From RGIG1995 sp045652425 (lineage in GTDB: Bacteria > Bacillota > Clostridia > Oscillospirales > CAG-272), in the NCBI GenBank assembly GCA_045652425.1, contig JAZRUG010000007.1, positions 1 through 64,000 on the forward strand: a stretch of DNA of 64,000 nt, in the 5' to 3' direction. Position 1 is the stretch's first letter, and each line of letters opens with the position of its first letter. Of this stretch, positions 51,100 to 58,583 are shown one piece after another. A program made the translations under genes and the position numbers. The notes beneath the pieces are model-generated. The model saw only the letters and a program-made list of their open reading frames with translations. It was not told the origin of the DNA and did not search any database.

Positions 51100-51149
51100 A
51101 TTATACTCAATCTTTGAGTATTTGTCAATACTCAATATATGAGTATTAT
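51100..51149. promoter_or_regulatory. Divergent promoters with twin operators
   Basis: On the minus strand TTGACA (51128-51123) and TATAAT (51105-51100) have a 17-bp spacer; on the plus strand TTGTCA (51122-51127) and TATTAT (51144-51149) have a 16-bp spacer. The -35 elements overlap. Each spacer holds one palindrome ACTCA-N5-TGAGT: 51105-51119 (part of the 8-3-8 repeat 51103-51121) and 51130-51144. The centres are 25 bp apart. This is a compact repressor-controlled switch, most likely bound by the HTH protein encoded at 51186. Confidence 0.75.
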
Positions 51150-51185
51150 AAAATATTCATATAAATTATTTTTCAAGGAGTTTAT

Positions 51186-51395
51186 ATGGATTACAGAACG
51201 AGAATAAAGAACATACGAGAAGACCGAGATTATACACAGACGGAAATAGGTAAAGTTATCCAAAAATCCCAACAAGGTTATAACCACATCGAAACCGGAA
51301 GAGCCGAACTAAAAATTGACGACCTTATAAAATTATGTAGATTTTATAACCTTTCAGCAGACTATATGATAGGTTTAACAGATGAAGAAAAATAA
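51186..51395 (+). CDS. Xre-family HTH repressor
   Basis: A 69-residue Cro/CI-type protein: the HTH is YTQTEIGKVIQKSQQGYNHIETGRAE and the end FYNLSADYMIGLTDEEK is typical. AAGGAG precedes the ATG. Its promoter contains one copy of the operator and the divergent gene's promoter the other, so it probably represses both itself and the zinc-ribbon gene. Confidence 0.92.
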   Translation: MDYRTRIKNIREDRDYTQTEIGKVIQKSQQGYNHIETGRAELKIDDLIKLCRFYNLSADYMIGLTDEEK

Positions 51396-51404
51396 TCCCT
51401 CTCA

Positions 51405-51484
51405 GTCAGCTTCGCTGACAGCTCTCCCGTAGGGAGAGCCTTAATCTGCCTCTCCCTATGGGAGAGGTGGCACACTTTAGTGTG
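51405..51484. repeat. Array of four perfect hairpins
   Basis: GTCAGC-TTC-GCTGAC (51405-51419), GCTCTCCC-GTA-GGGAGAGC (51421-51439), CTCTCCC-TAT-GGGAGAG (51450-51466) and CACACT-TT-AGTGTG (51471-51484) follow one another. The array separates the HTH gene from the DUF559 gene. It resembles dispersed clostridial repeats; the first hairpin shares CTTCGCTGAC with the tandem repeats near 12.5 kb. Confidence 0.75.
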
Positions 51485-51500
51485 ACGGAGAGGGATACAA

Positions 51501-51532
51501 AAAAGCCGATAGAATTTTAATCTATCGACTTT
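51501..51532 (-). terminator. Terminator of the first DUF559 gene
   Basis: On the minus strand AAGTCGATAGA pairs with TCTATCGGCTT, followed by TTTTG. It overlaps the stop codon at 51517-51519. Confidence 0.75.
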
Positions 51533-51906
51533 TCTATTTCGCTTATTCTTTCTTGTATCGTTCTGTCAATAACTGAGCATACACCGTTAAACTTTCTATC
51601 AACATCTTTGTTAGAAAAACGAATTACTTTAAGTTTATATTTTTCTATAACATCAGTTCTGAGCGAATCATGATGTTTTCCGTCGGGCGTAAAATGTTGT
51701 GAACCGTCAAGCTCTATTACAAGCTTCGCCTTTGCACAATAAAAATCCACAATAAAGTTGTCGATAATACGTTGTCGGTAAATTTTTACCGGGTATTTGC
51801 TCAAATAGTCATACCAAAGATGTTTTTCTTGCGGAGTCATATTTTTTCGCAACTCTTTTGCATATTTCAAAAGAGAGTCATTCTTTTTTATTTTAAAATT
51901 GTCCAT
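51517..51906 (-). CDS. DUF559 PD-(D/E)XK-like endonuclease, copy 1
   Basis: A 129-residue protein of the DUF559 family, related in fold to the Vsr mismatch nuclease. The core is IYRQRIIDNFIVDFYCAKAKLVIELDGSQH, with the likely catalytic D and the E-x-D pair, then RTDVIEKYKLKVIRFSNKDV. The start LLKYAKELRKNMTPQEKHLWYDYL is the family N-terminus. Its biological role is unknown. Palindromic repeats lie on both sides (51405-51484 and 51984-52156). It is clearly related to the copy at 60289. Confidence 0.88.
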   Translation of the reverse strand: MDNFKIKKNDSLLKYAKELRKNMTPQEKHLWYDYLSKYPVKIYRQRIIDNFIVDFYCAKAKLVIELDGSQHFTPDGKHHDSLRTDVIEKYKLKVIRFSNKDVDRKFNGVCSVIDRTIQERISEIEKSID

Positions 51907-51983
51907 AAAACTTTACTCTCACAAAATTTTCATTAATTGTATCACCATTATGTAATAAAACTAACAGAAGAGGCACTACTAAG

Positions 51984-52174
51984 CCTCCCCTCTGGGGGAG
52001 GTGGCGCGTAGCGACGGAAGGGGGCTTTCGTATAGTTACTTTCCTTTAAGCCCCACCCCGTCTTGCCAAATTTTATTTTCACAATTTTTTCGTTTTATCT
52101 TTGGCAAGACACCCCTCCCAAAGAAGGGGCTTTTTTTGCCTCCCCTCTGGGGGAGGGGGACCATCGAAGATGGT
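51984..52174. repeat. Nested palindromic repeats between DUF559 and polA
   Basis: CCTCCCC-TCT-GGGGGAGG occurs at 51984-52001 and again at 52139-52156. Between them GTCTTGCCAAA (52060-52070) pairs with TTTGGCAAGAC (52100-52110), enclosed by AAGCCCC and GGGGCTT. A further perfect hairpin, ACCATC-GAA-GATGGT, is at 52160-52174. The last hairpin is just 11 bp beyond the polA stop codon and may help end its transcript. Confidence 0.75.
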
Positions 52175-52185
52175 GGAAGGGGCTC

Positions 52186-54681
52186 TTACTTACACTCAAA
52201 CCAATTCTTTCCGCTTTGTATCTCTACAGTCAACGGAACGGACAGTTTAACTGCGTTCTCCATTTCTCTCTGCAAAATTTCTTTTGCCTGTTCAGCGCAG
52301 TTAACGTTAGCTTCAACAATAAGCTCGTCGTGCACCTGCAATATAAGCTTCGCATCAATACCGCTTTCGTTTAACGCCTTTTCGGTATTTATCATAGCTA
52401 TTTTTATAATATCAGCCGCAGTTCCCTGCAAGGGACTGTTCATAGCAACTCTTTCGCCAAACTTACGCAAAACGGCTTTACCCGACTTCAAATCGGGAAT
52501 ATATCTTCTTCTGCCGTAGAGTGTAGTTACAAATCCGTCTTCTTTAGCCTTTTCAACGGTGTTCTTCAAATATTCGTCAACCTTAGGGTACGTTGCAAAA
52601 TAACTCTGTATATATTCGCCCGCCTGCTTTTTCGTAACCTTTATATCCGAAGCAAGAGAAAAATCACCCATACCGTAAACAATACCGAAGTTAACCGCCT
52701 TTGCCCTTTTTCTCTGCTCGGGCGTTACAAACTCGATAGGCGTATTAAACACCTGCGATGCCGTAACCGTATGAATATCAACGCCGTCAATAAAAGCGTT
52801 AGTCATAGTTTCATCGCCCGATATTGCCGCAAGTAAACGCAATTCTATCTGCGAATAGTCAGCATCTATCAAAACGTAGGAATCGCTTTCGGGAATAAAG
52901 AATCTGCGCAATTCTCTGCCCATATCTTGTCTTACGGGAATATTCTGCAAATTAGGCTCAGTAGAAGAGAGTCTGCCCGTCGCCGTACCGGTTTGTTTAA
53001 ACGTCGTATGCACTTTTCCGTTTTCATCTGCAACGGCAAGAAGTCCGTCAACGTAGGTGCTCTTCAATTTTACAACCTGTCTGTATTCGAGAATATCGTC
53101 AACGATAGGCGCGTAAGGTCTCAATTTTTCAAGCACCTCGGCGCTGGTAGAATAACCGGTCTTTGTCTTTTTAACCGCGGGAAACTGCAGTTTTTCAAAA
53201 AGAACCTCGCCAAGCTGTTTGGGTGAATTTATATTAAACTCACAACCTGCGGCAAAATATATTCTGCCCGTCAATTCCTCGGCAATACCCGCCAAAACCT
53301 CGCCGTATTTCGCAAGTCCGTCTCTTTCTATTCTGAAACCGCGTCTTTCCATATTGGAAAGAGTACAAGCAAGGGGCATTTCAATATCGTGCAAAAGACT
53401 CGTCATTCCCGCATCATCAACGGTCTTTTCGAGTACATTATATAATTTAAAAATCGTCTGCGCTCTGTCGGTCTTCCCCTCTTCATAAATAGAATTCAAA
53501 AACGAGGAAGTAAGATGTTCAATATCATAGTTACCCATATTGGAATCGGCAAGATATGCGCCCAATGTTACGTCAAAAATAATGCCGTTAATCTCTTTTC
53601 CCTTACGGGAAAATTCGCCGTAGCTCTTCTTTAAATCAAGCAACACTTTTTTGTAGCCTTTATCTGCAAGGAAAGCGTAGCAGTCAGCTATATCAGCCTT
53701 TATAGCCACGTTTTCGGAAACTATGCTGACAACGTTATCGGCTATATCGACAGCATATATTTTTTCTTTATCAAGCGAAGATAAATCTGTCAAAGCCGTA
53801 TATTCCAAAGAAGCCTCTTCTTTTGTAAGCTCAAGTCTTTTAATAAAATTAAAGAATTCAAGCTCTGTAAACAAATCGGTTAAAACATCTGAAACAAAAC
53901 CCTTATATTCAATATCATTCAATTCAAGTCCCAAAGGCGCGTTTCTTTCGATTCTCGCCAAGAACTGCGAAAGAAAAGCCATATCTTTTGAAGTAATAAG
54001 TTTTTGCTTGAGAGAAGCCGAAATATCTTTATCTTCAATACCCTCGTATAGCTTTTCGAGACTGCCCTCTGCGGCTATAAGCTTAATAGCCGTTTTTTCT
54101 CCAACCCCCGCAACACCGGGGATATTATCAGAGCTATCGCCCATAAGCGCTTTCAAGTCAACAAACTGTTCGGGCTGAATAGTGTACTTTTCAAAAAACT
54201 TTTCTCTGTCAAAAGTAACGGTATCGGTGTTACCCGAAAGTAATACTTTGGTAGTATCGGAAATAAGCTGTAATGAGTCTCTGTCGCCGGTTAAGACAAA
54301 AACTTCAACCGAATTTTGTTCACCCATATTGGCAAGAGTACCCAAAATATCGTCAGCCTCATATCCCTCTTTTTCAAGGACGGCAAAGCCTAACGCAGAA
54401 GCTATCCTTTTCGCATAAGGCATCTGCATTTTCAGTTCGTCGGGCATAGCGTGGCGTCCCGCCTTGTATTCGGCATATTCCTTGTGTCTGAAAGTAGGCG
54501 CTTTCAAGTCAAAAGCGACAGCCGCATAATCGGGAGAAAGACTCTGCAAATTTTTCAGCAAGATGTTGACAAAACCGTAAATGGCATTTGTATGCAATCC
54601 CTCTTTTGTAGTCAAAGGACGGATACCGTAAAAAGCTCTGTTAACTATACTGTTTCCGTCAATTACAAGCATTTTTTTCAT
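52186..54681 (-). CDS. polA: DNA polymerase I
   Basis: An 831-residue repair and Okazaki-fragment polymerase. The 5'-3' exonuclease (residues 1-290) has GDRDSLQL and GDSSDNIPGVAGVGEKTA. The polymerase (450-831) has DADYSQIELR, KRAKAVNFGIVYGMG and LQVHDELIVEA. The middle proofreading domain (290-440) has lost its DxE and other acidic residues (AVDIADNVVSIV in place of the DTE motif), so it is probably inactive, as in Bacillus. The gene is monocistronic and ends amid dispersed repeats. Confidence 0.97.
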   Translation of the reverse strand: MKKMLVIDGNSIVNRAFYGIRPLTTKEGLHTNAIYGFVNILLKNLQSLSPDYAAVAFDLKAPTFRHKEYAEYKAGRHAMPDELKMQMPYAKRIASALGFAVLEKEGYEADDILGTLANMGEQNSVEVFVLTGDRDSLQLISDTTKVLLSGNTDTVTFDREKFFEKYTIQPEQFVDLKALMGDSSDNIPGVAGVGEKTAIKLIAAEGSLEKLYEGIEDKDISASLKQKLITSKDMAFLSQFLARIERNAPLGLELNDIEYKGFVSDVLTDLFTELEFFNFIKRLELTKEEASLEYTALTDLSSLDKEKIYAVDIADNVVSIVSENVAIKADIADCYAFLADKGYKKVLLDLKKSYGEFSRKGKEINGIIFDVTLGAYLADSNMGNYDIEHLTSSFLNSIYEEGKTDRAQTIFKLYNVLEKTVDDAGMTSLLHDIEMPLACTLSNMERRGFRIERDGLAKYGEVLAGIAEELTGRIYFAAGCEFNINSPKQLGEVLFEKLQFPAVKKTKTGYSTSAEVLEKLRPYAPIVDDILEYRQVVKLKSTYVDGLLAVADENGKVHTTFKQTGTATGRLSSTEPNLQNIPVRQDMGRELRRFFIPESDSYVLIDADYSQIELRLLAAISGDETMTNAFIDGVDIHTVTASQVFNTPIEFVTPEQRKRAKAVNFGIVYGMGDFSLASDIKVTKKQAGEYIQSYFATYPKVDEYLKNTVEKAKEDGFVTTLYGRRRYIPDLKSGKAVLRKFGERVAMNSPLQGTAADIIKIAMINTEKALNESGIDAKLILQVHDELIVEANVNCAEQAKEILQREMENAVKLSVPLTVEIQSGKNWFECK

Positions 54682-54773
54682 AATATTTTTCTCCCGAAGT
54701 GTTTATTATCTTTAATATTATACCACAATTACATATATAATGTAAATCATTTTTTCAAAAACACAGAAAAAAC

Positions 54774-54802
54774 TTGATTATTTTAAAAGGCTGTTGTATA
54801 AT
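54774..54802 (+). promoter_or_regulatory. Promoter of the NYN-domain gene
   Basis: TTGATT (54774-54779) and TATAAT (54797-54802) are 17 bp apart. Confidence 0.75.
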
Positions 54803-54847
54803 GTAAAAGTAATTAATTTCAGAGAAAGGAGGACGAAGAGTTTTTCG

Positions 54848-55633
54848 ATGTTTAATATTTTTAAACGTCAATCGAGCCACAGAAAACCCCACGCAATAGC
54901 GTTTGTTGATTACGAACATTGGTATATTTCCCTTGAAAAGCTTCATCAAAAAAAGCCCGATATAAAGGCTTGGTTCAATGAAATTTCCACCAAATACGAC
55001 GTAAAAGACATTATCTTTTTTGCAGATTTTTCAAATACGGCTATTCGTCTTGAAATTCCGAAGATTCGCGAAGTTTCAAGCACCATAATCGAAACGCAGA
55101 ACGCATCTGCGCATCATAAAAAAGATTTTACCGATTTTATTATGCTTGACCATATCTATCAAAAAGCCGTAGAAGCGCATAACATTGATACGTTTATTAT
55201 TTTTTCGGGCGACGGTCATTTCAGTTCAGCCGTCAGCTTTCTTGTAACAAGACGCAAAAAAGAAGTAATTGTTTACGGTGTAAAAGATGCAATGAGCACC
55301 CAGCTTAAAAACTGCGCGTCAAGCAGTTTTGAGCTTCCCGGAAGAGATGAAGAGCTCTATGGCTGTTTCAGAGCCATTCTTTCAAATCTCAAGCCCCTTA
55401 CAGAAAAGAACAACAAGAAAAAAGGAAAAAGAAGTTATCCTACATTTTGGGCAACAGTCGAAGCAGTTTCAAGAAAAAATAAAATCGACAAAGGTTACGT
55501 TACGAAAGCTATGCGTAAATTAATGGAAGAGGGTTACGTATTCCAGAAAAAAGCCAAAGTAAGCGCTGTTAAGACCATTAAAGTTTTAGACGTAAACTGG
55601 GATTCCGTAAAAAAAGACGGACTTTTCGATTGA
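54848..55633 (+). CDS. NYN-domain (LabA/DUF88) nuclease-like protein with a C-terminal winged-helix-like domain
   Basis: A 261-residue protein. Residues 15-165 form an NYN (PIN-like) ribonuclease fold with the acidic positions in AIAFVDYEHW, FFADFSN, KDFTDFIMLDHIY and FIIFSGDGHF. After a Lys-rich linker (KNNKKKGKRSYP) there is a helical domain (FWATVEAVSRKNKIDKGYVTKAMRKLMEEGYVFQ) that resembles a winged helix or OST-HTH. It may process RNA. The start at 54848 lies after the -10 element; an upstream frame to 54794 covers the promoter and is rejected. AAAGGAGG is 15-16 bp upstream, rather far. Confidence 0.8.
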   Translation: MFNIFKRQSSHRKPHAIAFVDYEHWYISLEKLHQKKPDIKAWFNEISTKYDVKDIIFFADFSNTAIRLEIPKIREVSSTIIETQNASAHHKKDFTDFIMLDHIYQKAVEAHNIDTFIIFSGDGHFSSAVSFLVTRRKKEVIVYGVKDAMSTQLKNCASSSFELPGRDEELYGCFRAILSNLKPLTEKNNKKKGKRSYPTFWATVEAVSRKNKIDKGYVTKAMRKLMEEGYVFQKKAKVSAVKTIKVLDVNWDSVKKDGLFD

Positions 55634-55646
55634 CAAAACACAAGGA

Positions 55647-55682
55647 GGCTGTCTCATTAGCAAAAAAACTTTTGAGACAGCC
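55647..55682 (+). terminator. Hairpin after the NYN gene
   Basis: GGCTGTCTCA pairs with TGAGACAGCC over a 16-nt loop; the T run is weak. The stem sequence is related to the hairpin at 5751-5796. Confidence 0.6.
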
Positions 55683-55712
55683 CTATATTTAACAGTCAAA
55701 TAAAAAGAGAAA

Positions 55713-55960
55713 GACGACCTCATCCGTCGCACCGCATAAAGAACAATAAATAATTAAAGTAAAAAGGCGGTACGACACCTTCTCCCACCGGAGAAGGTAC
55801 AATATTCAATCTTTCCCCTAAACTTAAAAATAATTATCATTTCTAATAATTATAGTTAAAATCTGTACGGACAAGACCTTCTCCGGTGGGAGAAGGTGTC
55901 GAGGCAGAGTATAGATTTCATCTTTCCTGTTGCTCTGCTGCCGAGACGGATGAGGTCGTT
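55713..55960. repeat. Composite inverted element, copy 1
   Basis: The left arm runs from GACGACCTCATCCGTC (55713) to the hairpin ACCTTCTCCCACCGGAGAAG (55777-55798). The right arm starts with the complementary hairpin (55876-55897) and ends GACGGATGAGGTCGTT (55945-55960). The arms (86 and 85 bp) match best at their ends, with variable sequence inside and a 77-bp AT-rich centre. A second copy with the same plan is at 60666-60940. Confidence 0.82.
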
Positions 55961-55982
55961 TATCAAAAAAAGGAACATAACT

Positions 55983-56468
55983 ATGCTACAATTAAGACCA
56001 TACAAAACAAGCGATGCCGAACATATTGTAAGCTGGATAGAGGACGAAAAAGCATTCAGACTTTGGTGCGCCGACAGATTTGAGAATTATCCGCTTTCCC
56101 CCGAAGAATTTAACAAACTGTATCAAAAGAAAAATGATGATTTTTTTGGTATGATTGCAGAAGACGAGGGCAATATCATCGGACATTTATTTATTCAAAG
56201 GCTACAACAAGACAAATACAAATTTGGGCTTATTATCGTTGACAACACACAAAGAGGCAAAGGCTATGGAAAAGGAATGCTTATAGAAGCACTAAACTTT
56301 GCAAAAACAACACTGAAAGCGAAAAGCGTTACGCTATCGGTGTTTGACACCAACGAATCGGCATATAAATGTTACTTAAAATTAGGTTTTAAAGAAACAG
56401 GAAACTTTGTTACCCACACCCTTTGGGGTAAATCTCAAAACTATATTGAACTTGAATTAGTTTTTTAG
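55983..56468 (+). CDS. GNAT-family N-acetyltransferase
   Basis: A 161-residue acetyltransferase of the RimI/RimJ-like type. The acetyl-CoA loop is DNTQRGKGYGKGMLIEA and the end SAYKCYLKLGFKETG is typical. The target is unknown. The ATG at 55983 has AAAGGAA upstream; a longer frame back to 55896 runs into the repeat element and is rejected. The gene lies 22 bp after that element and 11 bp before the oxidoreductase gene. Confidence 0.88.
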   Translation: MLQLRPYKTSDAEHIVSWIEDEKAFRLWCADRFENYPLSPEEFNKLYQKKNDDFFGMIAEDEGNIIGHLFIQRLQQDKYKFGLIIVDNTQRGKGYGKGMLIEALNFAKTTLKAKSVTLSVFDTNESAYKCYLKLGFKETGNFVTHTLWGKSQNYIELELVF

Positions 56469-56479
56469 GAGGAAGGAAT

Positions 56480-57616
56480 ATGTTAAAATTAGGAGTTATA
56501 GGCTGCGGCGAAAGAATGACCGGTGTTATGAAAAAAATCCTCGATGCAGGCGACGTTGTTTTAACCTGTGTATGCGATACGGATATCGAAAAGGTTAAAA
56601 CAAAAAGACTGAACGAAGCTCGTTTTTCAAACGTAAAATATTATACCGATGCCGAAGATATGCTGAATAATGAAAAGCTTGACGGTATATGTATAGGCAC
56701 ACGTTGCTCATCACACACGAAATATGCTCTTTTAGTCGCAAAACACAATATACCTATGTTCCTTGAAAAGCCTGTCTGCACAACCTATGAAGACCTTGAA
56801 AAATTGAAAACTATCTCCAATATGGAAAATAAAACAGTCGTATCATTTCCCCTCCGTAACACGAAGCTCGTTACTTTTGTAAAAGAACTGGTTGATTCGG
56901 GTAAGATTGGCAAAATCGAGCATATACAAGCATATAATAACGTTACTTACGCAAGAGGATATTACCACAAGTGGTACAGAGATGAAAATGAAACCGGCGG
57001 TTTGTTCTTACAAAAAGCAACCCATGACCTTGATTACATAAACCATATTTTAAACGGACTGAAGCCGGTAAGATTATGCGCTATGAAGTCAAAACAAATC
57101 TTTAAAGGCAATAAACCTGCAGGGCTGAAATGCGCAGACTGTCCTGATGCAAAACAATGCCCCGAAAGTCCCGAAAACGTATATAAGGCGGGAGATACGC
57201 GTCCAAAAGGTGAATACTGTTGCTTTGCCGTTGACACGGGCAACGAAGACAGCGGAAGTGTTATTATAGAATACGAAAGCGGTATGCACGTCGTTTATTC
57301 TCAAGATTTTATCGTAAGAAACGGAGCGTCAAAGAGAGGCGCACGTCTTATCGGTTATAAAGGCACCATTGAATTTGACTGGTATAAAGATACCGTAACC
57401 GTTTTCAGACACGATACCGACATAGTCGAAACCCATACTTTAGGAAAAACCGGTGGCGCTCATTTCGGCGGCGATACAATTTTAGCAGAGAACTTTGTAA
57501 AAGTAATGTTGGGAGAAGCAGAATCAATAGCCCCCCTCTCCCAAGGAATAAACAGTGCCGCCCTTTGTCTTGCCGCAAGAACATCAGCCGAAGAGTATAA
57601 ATTTATAGAGCTTTAA
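56480..57616 (+). CDS. Gfo/Idh/MocA-family oxidoreductase
   Basis: A 378-residue NAD(P)-dependent sugar-type dehydrogenase. The nucleotide-binding start is KLGVIGCGERMTGVM, the EKP motif is FLEKPVCTT and the C-terminal domain has NETGGLFLQKATHDLDYI. An insertion around residues 210-240 has CADCPDAKQCPE...CC, suggesting a bound metal. The substrate is unknown. AGGAGG stands before the ATG. Confidence 0.9.
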   Translation: MLKLGVIGCGERMTGVMKKILDAGDVVLTCVCDTDIEKVKTKRLNEARFSNVKYYTDAEDMLNNEKLDGICIGTRCSSHTKYALLVAKHNIPMFLEKPVCTTYEDLEKLKTISNMENKTVVSFPLRNTKLVTFVKELVDSGKIGKIEHIQAYNNVTYARGYYHKWYRDENETGGLFLQKATHDLDYINHILNGLKPVRLCAMKSKQIFKGNKPAGLKCADCPDAKQCPESPENVYKAGDTRPKGEYCCFAVDTGNEDSGSVIIEYESGMHVVYSQDFIVRNGASKRGARLIGYKGTIEFDWYKDTVTVFRHDTDIVETHTLGKTGGAHFGGDTILAENFVKVMLGEAESIAPLSQGINSAALCLAARTSAEEYKFIEL

Positions 57617-57621
57617 TAATT

Positions 57622-57650
57622 CCTACTTTCTTTTAAGGAAAGAAAGTAGG
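57622..57650. repeat. Hairpin repeat CCTACTTTCTTT-N5-AAAGAAAGTAGG
   Basis: A perfect 12-bp stem after the oxidoreductase gene. The same element in reverse orientation is at 63405-63433. It may also end transcription. Confidence 0.75.
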
Positions 57651-57716
57651 AAAAGAAACCTTGCTTCTCGGGTTTGTGCCACTTAATATTGTTTGCACAA
57701 ACTTTACCTCTATATC

Positions 57717-57743
57717 GGTAGTGGATGGCGCCCTCGACGTCCC
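57717..57743 (+). repeat. REP-like 27-mer, copy 3
   Basis: GGTAGTGGATGGCGCC then CTCGACGTCCC, with two changes from the perfect pair. It is flanked by GGTTTGTGCC and CCGCACAAACC segments, like the copy at 63296. Confidence 0.85.
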
Positions 57744-57794
57744 GCAAAAAGCTAAACCCGCACAAACCAAAAATGCTATATGATGCTTTGGTCA

Positions 57795-58571
57795 TCATAT
57801 AGCATTTTTATTTTTGTTATTAGCCCTGCAAACGTAATACCAACGCTCGTCATTCTCCGTATATTCGTCAAACCCGTAGTTTGAATATACCTTAAGAACC
57901 TCAAAGGAAGCGTTTGTCAACATTTCCCGTAACTGTGCATCGGTATACATTCTTTCTCTCTGACTCTCATCAAAGCGCTCGTAAGTACCATTTTTCTTTT
58001 CAACAAAAAAGCTTAAATCAAAATCGCATATCGAAGTTTTTTCATCAAAAGTATTTTGCCAAGCGCACAAAACATTGTCGGACTCAAGGATATACGCATT
58101 GTTACCGTAGATATTTTTGAATTTATAGGGCGTATTCACATCAAAAATAAATAACCCGCCGTCATTCATAAAGTTATTAACAAGCGCAAATGTTTTTTTC
58201 AGCTTTTCTTCGTCGGTTAAGTAGTTTATACTGTCAAGACAGCAAACGACGGCATCGACGGTTCCATACAGGTCAAGCTCACTCATATCCTGATTCAAAA
58301 ACAGAATACTCTGCTCGGTGTCATAAGCCTTGTTCTGCGCTTCCATAAGCATTTCCGCCGACAAGTCAACGCCGATTACTTCATATCCGAGCTTTGACAA
58401 TTCAACTGACATACTGCCCGTTCCGCAAGCCAAGTCAAGCACAAGCTTTGTTTCTATCTTGCCGAACTTGTCGATTACTTTCTTTAAAAATTCCGCCCAT
58501 GCAGTATAATCGACCTCGGGATTAAGCGCATCATAAAATGAAGCCAAGGCCTCATACTGTTTGTATTTCAT
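57795..58571 (-). CDS. Class I SAM-dependent methyltransferase
   Basis: A 258-residue methyltransferase. The SAM site is LVLDLACGTGSMSVELSKLGYEVIGVDLSAEML (about 42-74), followed by LNQDMSELDL and VVCCLDSINYL. The substrate is unknown. It follows lplA by 12 bp in the same direction. Confidence 0.9.
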   Translation of the reverse strand: MKYKQYEALASFYDALNPEVDYTAWAEFLKKVIDKFGKIETKLVLDLACGTGSMSVELSKLGYEVIGVDLSAEMLMEAQNKAYDTEQSILFLNQDMSELDLYGTVDAVVCCLDSINYLTDEEKLKKTFALVNNFMNDGGLFIFDVNTPYKFKNIYGNNAYILESDNVLCAWQNTFDEKTSICDFDLSFFVEKKNGTYERFDESQRERMYTDAQLREMLTNASFEVLKVYSNYGFDEYTENDERWYYVCRANNKNKNAI

Positions 58572-58583
58572 ACCAACATCCTC

